Made by a program: the position numbers and the translations under genes | Notes under the pieces: generated by a model | What the model was told of the DNA's origin: nothing | What the model saw: only the letters and a program-made list of their open reading frames with translations | Databases searched by the model: none | In this document: positions 43,910-53,074 of the stretch, one piece after another | Layout of the letters: every line of letters begins with the position of its first letter | Position numbering within the stretch: position 1 is the first letter of the stretch | Assembly: GCA_020744225.1 (NCBI GenBank) | Contig: JAGMWG010000025.1 | Coordinates: 372,001 to 436,000, forward strand | DNA from: Paraphoma chrysanthemicola | Lineage: Eukaryota; Ascomycota; Dothideomycetes; Pleosporales; Phaeosphaeriaceae | DNA length: 64,000 nucleotides | Direction of reading: 5' to 3'

Positions 43910-44218
43910 TTAAGAATTAGAGCACCGGCACGCACAAACATTCGGTCCGCAGCCATCCGTACCACATCGACAAGCCCCAACCCGAAATTGGCTGGATTGA
44001 CACGCTATAGCACAGTTCTGGGCATCACAGCCCGCCGGGCAACATTCCCCAAGTCGACACTAATGCAACCCTGTATTAGCGCCCAAAGTAGAGGTCAAGC
44101 TCATTGAGGAACACACCTGCTGACGGACTTGCAACAAGTTGGTAGAGCCCTCCAGATTTGGTACTATGCCAGCAGTAGCCATGCTGAGTAAGGTAGGAAT
44201 GAGCAATATGAACTTCAT
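43910..44218 (-). CDS. Cysteine-rich secreted peptide precursor, 83 aa
   Basis: Two exons on the minus strand: 44117..44218 and 43910..44059, with a 57-nt intron (44060..44116, GTGTGT..GCTAATA..TTAG). Exon 1 encodes a signal peptide (MKFILLIPTLLSMATAG) and a short acidic/polar segment ending VRQQ, which may be a propeptide. Exon 2 encodes 49 residues with 12 cysteines spaced C-x4-CC-x3-C-x4-C-x3-C-x9-C-x-C-x4-C-x4-C-x-C-x-C. The C-x3-C and C-x-C pairs recall disulfide-stabilised defensin-like folds, but I cannot assign a family. A TATA box lies 94 nt upstream and no ATG intervenes. A secreted effector, antimicrobial or metal-binding peptide are the options; only secretion and the disulfide-rich nature are supported. 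Confidence 0.75.
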
Positions 44219-46995
44219 GATAGGTGAATTTTTGAGATCGAATGAAGATCTGTGTTGTGTGAGGAGGATATTCTTGTGCTTTGATATCTACTGGTCGAGT
44301 CTGTCTTTGATCTTATATACAGGTATGCTTGAGTCAGTGGAGAATCGCACGAACAGAGGATTTTTCGAAACAGAAAGACTAATCAGCTCACACATTGCAT
44401 CGCCATGGCCGCCTCCTGTTTGCAAGGGAACTGACAAAGTGATGCAGTGATGATTTCCCAGCTGCGGCAAAGTCCTAGACTCAAGCTGACGCGTACATTG
44501 CGGCTACTACCATGGTCCGTTTATCGGATCTCAAGAACTGATTTGGACAGCCTCAACTAACGTGATAGAGCAAGAATCCCGTGCCCAATCCAGCGCTACA
44601 TCGACCCCTCACTGGGCGCCCGTATCCTACATAGAATTGACCAAACGAAAGCCCGCAAATTGAAGACGCACTCACGACTCAACCGGGCGCCTGAGTCAGT
44701 CGCCAGTTCACGTCAACGCAAGCTCAACTTAAAACAAGAAGTAAAGCTTGAAGGGCATCTAGGGGACTTATGTTCCATCGATGAACAACGGACATGGAGC
44801 GCAAGAGCAACGACGCTAGCTGTGAGCACAACTATTAGTACGCAACTACGAGTCGTGGCTTGACTTTGTTCAGCAGAAACACATTTGGTATGGACGAGAA
44901 AGGCTTCGCTATCGACAGGCTGGCATACTTGGCACAAATTAACACGTGAATCAATGTTTGTTCTATGGCGATGGTTGAGTCAACTACCTGGTACCCCATG
45001 GCTAGGCTAACCTAGTTGTTCCCTCCAAATCGGTACTAAGAAACCGGTGGTTCAGGGCAAAAGAGAGTAATCAAGGCTAAGAATCCGCTCTATTATAATC
45101 TCGTGGTTTTGGAGTTCAGGAAGACGGAACCTCACGTAGCCTAACAACGTCTAGACATCCAGGAATCCTCGTGATAGCCCAACTCTTCTTCGCAGTGCCG
45201 TAGCGTTTCACGAGTAATTAGATGATAGTTTGGAGACTCTGCACCGTTTCAATCGTTGTTTCACGGAATAATAATATCCTAGTGTCGGCTCATACCAAAG
45301 ATGTGGTAAAGGGCCAGCGACGCGACTCCTATACCCTGTTCTGCCGCAATAGACGCCATGAGCTGGTTGTTAAAGACTGTTTGGTCGCGAAGATTCGTTG
45401 ATCTATTCGAGGCTCTTCGAACCGTGTCTTCTTAATTTTTGCACTGATACAGCTTATGATTCGCTGTAAAACACGTTTACGGTGTATTGTCCAACGCATA
45501 CCCCTCGCGCACCGTCTTCCCAGTCTCGCAGGCGAGCGCTTTTCAGACAAGGAAGAACCACAGAGAGATGAAAATAGTGGATGAAGTGTGCTTTAACTGC
45601 TCTTTTGCCTTGTCAGCCATGAACATGCAGCACTGGAACGCTCGTGTTGCGGTTTCAACGCCCGACTTTCTCAAGACATATGTATCTGAGAGAAGGCGCC
45701 GTACTTCAGCAGCAGTACCATATCTAGTGGAGACAGAACGAAAGCATCATGGGCCACCTATAGTAAGCACCCTTTGGCCATCAACACTTACAAAGTGCTT
45801 GGTACTTCCACACTTGGATCACTTGCTGCCTCTGCTCAAGACTCGAAACTTAAGAGATCACATAGACATTCTAAGATCAAAGAGCATGGTATATTACGGA
45901 AAGTGAGGCTACAAAAGCGGCTCGAATTGATAAGTAATTGAGAGGCGGCGTTGCAGTAGAAGATGTCAGATACTACAGACCCATTGGGAAGGGCAGGACG
46001 AGAGCCTCTTTCTAAAGGGTACGGATCGGGAACACCCGAGCCAGTACAAGGAGCCCCCCTGACCCAATTTAGGATTTTGAGGTTTGTGACGTTTTCACTC
46101 GTTATAAAGTCCAATAAATGACTAGTGCGATGAGTAGAGAGTTTAATCGGGTTATATCATTTTCTCCCCGCCCGAGCTTGTCCCGTAGTCCTGGCTATTC
46201 CCATTCGATGCGATTCGTGTTCTAGCTTGCATCCGTAATTAATGATATCGGATGAAGGTTTGTACAGCGCCGCAGTCCGCTTCCGACCGGCAATTGCCGT
46301 ATTCGTGGCTTGAGATCGGGCCATGGATGAGTACACGTATCGCTCGGAGGACTTCCTTAAACTGGGTTGTGAAGAGATCAAACTCGTTCCAGTTTGACAC
46401 TTGCGACATTTTGAGATGTCGACTAGCTCTCATACGTTGATACCATGTGTTCTCTGAATCAGTCGTGATCGCAAGTGTTGCTTGAAGATTAGTGCGTATA
46501 TTCTCAAGACAACTTCCGCAGATTTGATTATTTCGATTCAATGTCTTGACCCTTCCCGGGTTGATGAGCGGAATCTGCTTCAGTCATAGTCTTAATGCTC
46601 TATTGTCACGGCACCATCGCTGTGAGTAACGTGGAGCTGCTCCGAATGAAGTCTGTGCTGGCGTAGATATCTGTCAGGATCAACCAGGGAACCTCGCAGT
46701 CATGCCCAGGGCGCTTCTGCGCTGCATGGCCCGGGGATTCCTCGGAGGAGCACGCCGAGTGAAGCTGAACGTGTATGCAGTCATAATAACAGTCGAGATG
46801 TGCCTTGGATATGAATCGCTATGCGCGAAAAGCTCGCAGTATAGTTCTCTTCGATCATGATTTCGATGTTGGTACAATCGCCATATCTACAATCCCACAT
46901 GCTCTTCGTCCCCTCTCATCCGATGGACTCTCGAGCCAATTTCAAATCATGGCTCATGTCATCCTCGATGTCCCTCTTCGTATTCGGTCCAATAA
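44219..46995. other. Gene-poor stretch of the island
   Basis: About 2.8 kb. The first 100 nt are the cysteine-rich gene's promoter. Open frames at 45568..45906 (plus) and 46239..46541 (minus) have somewhat protein-like composition but no ATG in good context, no recognisable domain and no splice partners. They may be old relics. No repeats or transposon ends were noticed. Confidence 0.45.
44312..44319 (-). promoter_or_regulatory. TATA box of cysteine-rich peptide gene
   Basis: On the minus strand this reads TATATAAG, 94 nt before the ATG at 44218, with no other ATG in between. Confidence 0.6.
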
Positions 46996-47465
46996 CTATT
47001 TCCCTTGCACCTTCTCGGCAGCCTTGTTGATGTACTCCCTGCACAATCGTCAGCTCTTGTACCGCAAATAACACCGCATCTACTCCGCGCGGCATCTACC
47101 GCGGAAGATGCAATATGTTGTCCACGTACTTGACAAAGCTCTCCTCGTCCTTGCTCTTCGCGTTGATGGGAGGCGATGTCGGCGCGTCGGCCTTCTTGCC
47201 TGATGTGGCGAGGAAAGCGCCGCCGATGGTCACGGTCAGGGTAGCGATTGCGAGCTGTCGAGTCCTTTTGTTAGCATGATTCCATCATGAATATATTGCC
47301 CGAGCTCCACAATGGCGAAAGCGGGTGTCTGCGATATGTCGAGCCCGACAATGCCGCTTGCGATAGCTCCGGAACGTTCTCGTCGAACTTTTCGACGATG
47401 CGTGTGGGATAACGTACGACGTGCGATCCGACCTGGCGGCCGGCGATGGTGTACATGGCAACCAT
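46996..47465 (-). CDS. ATP19: ATP synthase subunit K, mitochondrial, 71 aa
   Basis: Three exons on the minus strand: 47418..47465, 47130..47254 and 46996..47038, with introns of 163 and 91 nt. The spliced protein starts MVAMYTIAGRQVGSHVLAIA, the conserved N-terminus of the small Fo subunit K. A single membrane span follows (LAIATLTVTIGGAFLATSG), then a hydrophilic tail ending EYINKAAEKVQGK. Subunit K sits in the inner mitochondrial membrane and supports dimerisation of F1Fo ATP synthase. Without the second splice the protein would end after a foreign DNILHLPR tail; the spliced tail fits the charged C-termini of the family better. Transcribed divergently from the MTP18-like gene. Confidence 0.88.
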
Positions 47466-47776
47466 ATTTGCGGTATTGGAGGATTTGACGGGCCGTAAAG
47501 TGGCGGGTTGGAGGTCAATGGATGGAGTTCGTGAAGCGGTGGTGAGGATGGTGTTGAGGCTCGGAGCTTTGCGCGGAAGATGCTTAGGCTGCTTAGTCAG
47601 GTGTGGCTTTGCGAGATGTGGCTGGTGAATTCGTGGCTAAATCACTGTGACGTCGCGAACCGAGGTGCATGCTTAGTAGGCAGCTGCTATAACGCTCTCT
47701 TCCTTTTTGTCTGCACACTCGCTTTGCTTACCGTCGCACAAACACAAGAGATAAACACAGGCGCAATTGGGTCAAA
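47466..47776. promoter_or_regulatory. Bidirectional promoter, ATP19 / MTP18-like
   Basis: A 311-nt spacer between two divergently transcribed nuclear genes for mitochondrial inner-membrane proteins. No TATA box is seen. Shared regulation is possible but not shown by a motif. Confidence 0.5.
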
Positions 47777-48778
47777 ATGGCAAAAGGCAACAAGAACACC
47801 ACCGACGAATTCACCGACATCCCCCACGAGCGCTCCGACCCACGTCCCGACTTCTCCACCCCACCGCCCCGCAAGAAGCTCCCCAAAGAGCTCCAGACCA
47901 CCCTCGACGATGATGAGAAACTCTGGGAAGTCATGTACGAAGGCAAAGCCGAGGACACGACCGACACCAATCTGCGCTATGCTGCGTACGCCACGCGGAT
48001 ACGCACGATAATGCTGTCCGCGCACCGCTACGTCGCATACACGTCTGATATCGGCGAGTCGTTTCGCCCGATTGCGCATCCGTATCTGGTAAAAGGCGCA
48101 TATGGTGTAAGTTGGTTGTATTTGATTGGCGATGTCAGTCATGAGGGGTATAAAGCGTACTGCCGAAATCAGCGCACATTGCATCCGGAGAAGTATATTG
48201 AGGACAAGCCGGCCGGGGAAGAGAAGACGGATATCAAGAGCACAGGGACTGCACAGGGGATCTTTGATTCAGTGAAGCAGGCCGCGAAAGCGGCGACCAA
48301 TACGGAGGGTGTGAAGTTGGGTGGACAACAGGGTGTGTTGACTGGCGGACAAGTTGTGCCCGGGCTAGTCCCCGCGATCGAGGATTATCGAGCTGTCATG
48401 GCACAAAGAGCCATCTTCCAGGCTGTAGCATCTATGGGTCTGCCGGCGTTCACTATTCACAGTATCGTGCGGTACTCCGGACGTGCACTCAAGGACGCAA
48501 AGAACAAGACACTTAGGACGTGGGGTCCAATTGGAGTATGTTTCCATCTTTCATTCACTCAAGACATACAACGTGCTAACGTGCTATAGCTCGGTCTTGC
48601 TGCCGTTCCATTTCTGCCATATATGTTCGACGAGCCGGTCGAGCACGCCACGGAATGGATCTTCTACAACGCTTTCAAGACATTCGGTGGAGAGCAGGCC
48701 GTCGCAGGACGACCCGTTACCGGCGCAAAAGAGCTCAGGCAAGTAGAAAGTCAAGGCGGCAAGGTTAAGGAACTTTGA
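47777..48778 (+). CDS. MTP18: Mitochondrial 18 kDa protein (MTP18/MTFP1-like), 315 aa
   Basis: Two exons, 47777..48535 and 48590..48778, with a 54-nt intron. The junction reads TWGPIG-LGLAAVPFLPYMFD. It matches the MTP18/mitochondrial fission process protein 1 family of inner-membrane proteins linked in animals to fission. Family blocks are YAAYATRIRTIMLSAHRYVAY and SDIGESFRPIAHPYLVKGAY, then GVSWLYLIGDVSHEGYKAY, and late FDEPVEHATEWIFYNAF. The fungal form is longer than the animal protein, with an acidic N-terminal stretch and an insertion near residues 150-195. Three or four hydrophobic segments are visible. The fission role in fungi is inferred from family only. Confidence 0.88.
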
Positions 48779-49199
48779 ACAAGCTCCTCAACCGAAGTGG
48801 TTTCTGGACAACCGAGGGTGTCGATTCGTCCCTGTAAATATAGTGTTCACGAGGTTGATGGTCCACTTGGTAGCGCATGTATATATGTATTGAAATCTCT
48901 ACGCAATCCTGCGGCAGCTGTTCACGACACAGATGTTGTTAGCGTTGCGTACTCGAGGCGTGTCCAGACCAGCAGCGTCATTTTGCTTTTAGAACGTTCG
49001 GCTGGGCGTAAATGTGAAATTGCCATCATAGTAATCAAAACACGTGGTATGTAAGTCATGAAACATGCAACGCCAGGTATCATCCTCCGTAAACCCATCA
49101 AAACCAGTGCACTCAAAAGGAACCCCCAAGGATCCAAATCTGACCACTAAGTCTTACGCCTAAGCGCCCATGCCGTGTACATATGTGCCACAGACAGTA
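48779..49199. other. Convergent intergenic spacer
   Basis: About 0.42 kb between the MTP18-like and CSM1 stop codons, probably 3' UTRs. No gene seen. Confidence 0.6.
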
Positions 49200-50874
49200 T
49201 TACTCTTCTTCCAGGATAATCTTCTTTGACATGGAGTCGACGACCTTGCAATAGAATTTTGCAGCTTGGCCGCGTGGAAAGCAGATCTCCTCGGTAAGGT
49301 AGTCTGGTAGCAGGTCGAGGAGTTCCCTGTCACGCTGCTCGTTGAGGAGTGGCTGGTAGACGAACTCTGTGTCCTCGTAAGACTCAGTGCCTGCAGCGAC
49401 TGTGAGGTGGAAGTGCAGTGCTGCACCGTGTTAGTTTTTGATGACAATCAGGTCGAGTTTGCAATGACTTACTTCCGTTGCGCCCGGTCTGCAAGCAATC
49501 ATAGACATCTTCATCGTCATCGTTCCTCTTCATTCCCAGAATGACGAGATTCGTCAGATCGCTGTACAGATCGACCTTTTGCTTCGCCAGGGTTGCCTCC
49601 TTTGCTGCCTCGGCAGAGCCAGGCAGCACAACGCCGTTCGTCCTCGATTTGACTGCGCTGCCGGGCACGTTCTTCGTCTCGGGTTGCACTGATGAGCGCG
49701 CTGCTGCTAGCTTGTTGGATAGCATCTTGCTCTCATTTTGTGCAGCAGTGAGCGAATCCGTCGCCTTCTTGTTCTCAGCAGATAGACGCGCATTCTCTTT
49801 GGACATGGCTGCGAGCTCCCTCTTCAGCGATGTTATGTCAGATGTGCGATTTTGAAGATCGGAGATTTGTTGCTTGAGCGCTTTGATGACTGCATCCTGA
49901 TCTGTGTGTTACGTTAGTGACCGCTTCTGAACTCCAGCGCCAACGTGCCTACCTTTGGCCGTTTGTTCGGTCCGCTTCTTGAGCTGGTCAAAGTTTGACT
50001 CCTTCCCTGCGGTAGCCGCCTCCTTGAGTGTCTCGTACTTGACTGTCATGGACTCGAGTTTCCGTGTGAGATCGCCCACCTTGCGCCGTAGGGCAGGATC
50101 ACGTTCCGAATCTGATGCGCTTCCTGCCCGTCTGGCGCCAGCTGACGTCTGCCGTGCTCTGCTGGGCTGTGCCTGTGCGCGTCGTGCTGATGGCCGCGGC
50201 GGTGGTGGCATGCTCTCTGGTATCTCGTCTACCTCTATCGAGTCCTCCACGTCCATCGGGTCCAGATCTGGCTCGGACTGTGTCTCAGGAATCGTCATGG
50301 GCTCTGGCTCCTCGTGCGCGTCTGCGGCGCGCTTTGTCGTCTTCGAACGCGCTGTCGTCTTCGACTTGGGCTCTTTCTTCTCTGCTGGCTCTTTCGTCGC
50401 AGGTTTGCGCCCCCTCTTCGCTGGCGCTGGCACTTGCGCAACATCTTCCTCCGGCTTCTGTGCCTTTGCTGGTCGTCCCCGCTTGGTCGTCTTCGCAGGC
50501 GCAACGTCCTCTTGCTCGTCGAACTCATCCACCTCTTCGGTATCGCTCCCATTGAAGTCTTTGCGCTCGGCAAGCGCTTTGCGCCCAGCTTTGGCAGGCG
50601 CCTTCTTTGCGACTGCTGCATTGGTCTTCTTCACGCCCAGCACGCTGCCACTGCTTGCGCGACGCGACACTGGCCTGCCCTTAGCAGGCGCTTTGGTCGC
50701 GGGAGCCATGGCTTTCGTCGGCGCGGCTTTACCACGCGCTTTACGCGTCGGCGCCTTGTTCTCGGCGTTGGATTCGGGTGTAGGAAGCGCGTTGAGTTCG
50801 TCGTGTGTCATGTCATCTTCCGAGGCCGAGTCGACGGTGAAAGAAATGTTCGCGATCGCATTGCGGGGCGCCAT
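49200..50874 (-). CDS. CSM1: Monopolin subunit Csm1/Pcs1, 523 aa
   Basis: Three exons on the minus strand: 49953..50874, 49473..49901 and 49200..49420, with introns of 51 and 52 nt. The C-terminal globular domain (about 425-515) contains YSDLTNLVILGMKRNDDDED, TALHFHLTVAA, EFVYQPLLNEQRD and ICFPRGQAAKFYCKVVDS, the Csm1/Pcs1 fold that clamps kinetochore components. A coiled coil precedes it (about 285-400; RKVGDLTRKLESM, QQISDLQNRTSDITSLKREL). The first 270 residues are Lys/Ala/Pro-rich with two AT-hook-like cores (KRGRPAK and KRGRKPA), suggesting DNA contact. In yeasts the complex orients sister kinetochores and acts at rDNA. The first ATG of the frame with a plausible leader, MAPRNAIANISF, is taken as start. 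Confidence 0.9.
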
Positions 50875-51145
50875 TGTGGGCGAACAGGGTTGTGTGTTGA
50901 CGGTTTGGTGGTGTTGCTCGGCTCGAGAGATGTGACGGCAGAAAGTGGGATGTCTAGTGTAAACAAAGGCCCAAGCGTCCCTACCCAACGCGGAGCAGGC
51001 GCTCGTGCCTCTTTCCTCCTTCGAACAGAATACACTGCATGCACGGAATCAGAAACTGCGTCTATACACGATACTCTAACGATCCTTTCTAGTGCCGACG
51101 TCCCATTTATAATACTGCATACTATACATTTGTCGTCATCGCCGC

Positions 51146-51925
51146 CTACTTCACTCTCTGATCGAAAAATGGGCCCATGCTCTCCGTCCACGTATTGACA
51201 ATCTTGTTGGCTGGACCTGCAGCAATCATCTCTACACCCTCTTTCCACTTCGCGATGACCTCACCTGTGAACTCTTCGACCGACATGGCTTCCTTGTTGT
51301 TCTCTTTCTTGTTGTCATCTGGATTGCTCCTCTCACGATGCAAATCAGTGGCAACCGTGGGCGGCGCGATTTCCACGACTTTGACGTTTGAGCCTTTCAG
51401 TTGAGCACGCAGATCCATGCTCCAAAAATGCATCCATGCTTTGGTACCACAATACACAGGGTTGACCACCGAAAAAGGCACGAAGCCGAGGACTGACGAG
51501 ACATTGATAATGAGCGCACTGTCCTTTGACTTGAAGTGCTTTAGTAGGTGGAGGGCGAGGTGCATCGGTCCACGGATGTTGATATCGATCTCTTGATCCG
51601 CCTTCTTTGCGAACTCAGATGGATCATCCTCATTCACATCGAGCGGCCGCTGGACACCGGCATTGTTGACGAGGCAGTCGACATCTGGGTGCTCTGCGAT
51701 GAGCTTCTCTACGAATGCGGGTATCGAAGCAACATCGCCGGTATCCAGGACGTAGTATGCGGCAGCGCCAATTTCTTTTGATGTCGATTGCAAGTTGGAT
51801 TCTGTTCGCCCGGCGATGATGATCTTCTTTCCGTCTTTGATGAGTTGCTGTGACAGGGCCTTCCCAATGCCACCACCTCCACCAGTAACAAGGGCCGTCT
51901 TGAAATTGTAGTTTGAGGTCGGCAT
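51146..51925 (-). CDS. Short-chain dehydrogenase/reductase, 259 aa
   Basis: Single-exon gene starting at MPTSNYNF, the first ATG of the frame. It is a classical SDR. The cofactor loop TGGGGGIG is at residues 14-21, NNAG at 87-90, catalytic Ser in NVSSVLG (141-147), and Tyr158/Lys162 in YCGTK. Arg40 after the second strand (IIIAGRTESN) suggests NADP(H) preference. The substrate is unknown; a polar KKENNKE insertion lies late in the protein. The AYYVLDTGD and VEIAPPTVATDL blocks resemble the DltE-like subgroup. Divergent from the phenol 2-monooxygenase gene, with 1.15 kb between the start codons. Confidence 0.9.
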   Translation of the reverse strand: MPTSNYNFKTALVTGGGGGIGKALSQQLIKDGKKIIIAGRTESNLQSTSKEIGAAAYYVLDTGDVASIPAFVEKLIAEHPDVDCLVNNAGVQRPLDVNEDDPSEFAKKADQEIDINIRGPMHLALHLLKHFKSKDSALIINVSSVLGFVPFSVVNPVYCGTKAWMHFWSMDLRAQLKGSNVKVVEIAPPTVATDLHRERSNPDDNKKENNKEAMSVEEFTGEVIAKWKEGVEMIAAGPANKIVNTWTESMGPFFDQRVK

Positions 51926-53074
51926 TCTGCTTCGAAATTCGCTGGATGCAAATCTTAGATCGTAAGTGTGTCTGATGGTTGTGCAGCTGAAATTGAGCGC
52001 TTTGCTCTTCGAACTTAAGTAAAAATTGCCTGTCGACGCCGTCGTCAACTTTGTTTTTGCGCCGGATCGGTCCGCCGCTTGATGCTATCGTTGCGTCATG
52101 ATCCCAACACAGCAGATCTTGCCCTTACACCTAGACTGTAATACTAGCCTGCGGCGGTCACAATTGCTTAAACCACGTAGAGCAGAGTTCATTCGCCTCT
52201 GCCTCTATGTTTGGCTCTGCCACCTGGACTATGATACTGTGACCGACCATCATCTACCGCAACGTGCTTTGGCCGCAATTCGCTTTCTTGCATCCTTCGA
52301 AGAACAAGTAGTATGGTTCGAATCATACATGTTCATGGTCTATCGACGGGACGCAGGTTTGAATGTGCCCAACCGATGTTCTTGGTGTAGATGAATGGTA
52401 CACTTGTATTGTTCAGCTGACCATCGTAGGACGAAAAAGAAAAGTTTCAAGTTTTCGGGTATCGATGAGGGTTTTTTTATAGATGTCGCGCTTGAACAGC
52501 AGCTCGTGAGATCAGGCCTGAGTTTTTCTAAGAAATCGCGTCAGTATCATCGCGCAATTGTCCAGCTACATCGAGAATATGAAATGTTCTTAGTTCTGCT
52601 CGCTTTAAGCAGACTTCGGCAATACGAATTGCACTGCGGAAACGGAAACGGAAACACGGAAAACGGGTGTTACAAGGTCGCATCGCACGTTGAACTCGTG
52701 CGAAAGTCACTTACAAAGGTCTGACAAACTCACGAAAATTCCCCAGGCGCCTCCTGGAGGGCTCCACCAGTAGTCCAGCGAATCATGTTTCGAGTGATGG
52801 GGAGAGGGCGTCATCCGAACCAGGTTCAGCTTGGCAGGCTGTGGGGAAAGCCCGCCAGCTCCCACTCCCGCTTCGCCGACATGCACTGCCGCGCATATAC
52901 TTGGCCGCACCGAGCTGTCAGGCTACTATTAGACATGAAACTTATAACGCTCAAGCGCCTCTTGGTAGAAAAATATCACAACCTGATATTCGACCCTGAC
53001 ACCCTTACTATACTTCGTGCGGGGTAACTGTCTCCGTATCCCAACATCGTATAACAGCCCATTCGGCAGCAATC
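51926..53074. other. Divergent intergenic region (SDR / phenol hydroxylase)
   Basis: About 1.15 kb. One ATG-initiated frame (52098..52394, 98 codons) has protein-like composition with Cys-x2-Cys near its end, but no recognised family, so it is not called. A CGGAAA repeat lies at 52637-52663. C/G-rich elements near 52800-52880 may be promoter sites for the monooxygenase. Confidence 0.45.
52637..52663. repeat. CGGAAA short tandem repeat
   Basis: Three perfect CGGAAA units followed by a fourth after CA, with one extra A. A simple sequence repeat; no function evident. Confidence 0.7.

Noticed and set aside
43784..44107. Plus-strand 107-codon frame after a TATATAAGG box
   Set aside because: It is antisense to the cysteine-rich gene, its composition follows from the reverse complement of cysteine codons, and no domain is recognisable.
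45568..45906. Plus-strand frame in the island with protein-like composition
   Set aside because: The first ATG is in poor context, there is no promoter motif, domain or splice partner; possibly an old relic but not supportable.
46239..46541. Minus-strand frame with a CGSC motif
   Set aside because: No ATG in frame near the start and no plausible upstream exon; no family recognised.
52098..52394. 98-codon ATG frame between the SDR and phenol hydroxylase
   Set aside because: Composition is acceptable but there is no promoter motif, domain or conservation evidence; it lies in a promoter region.
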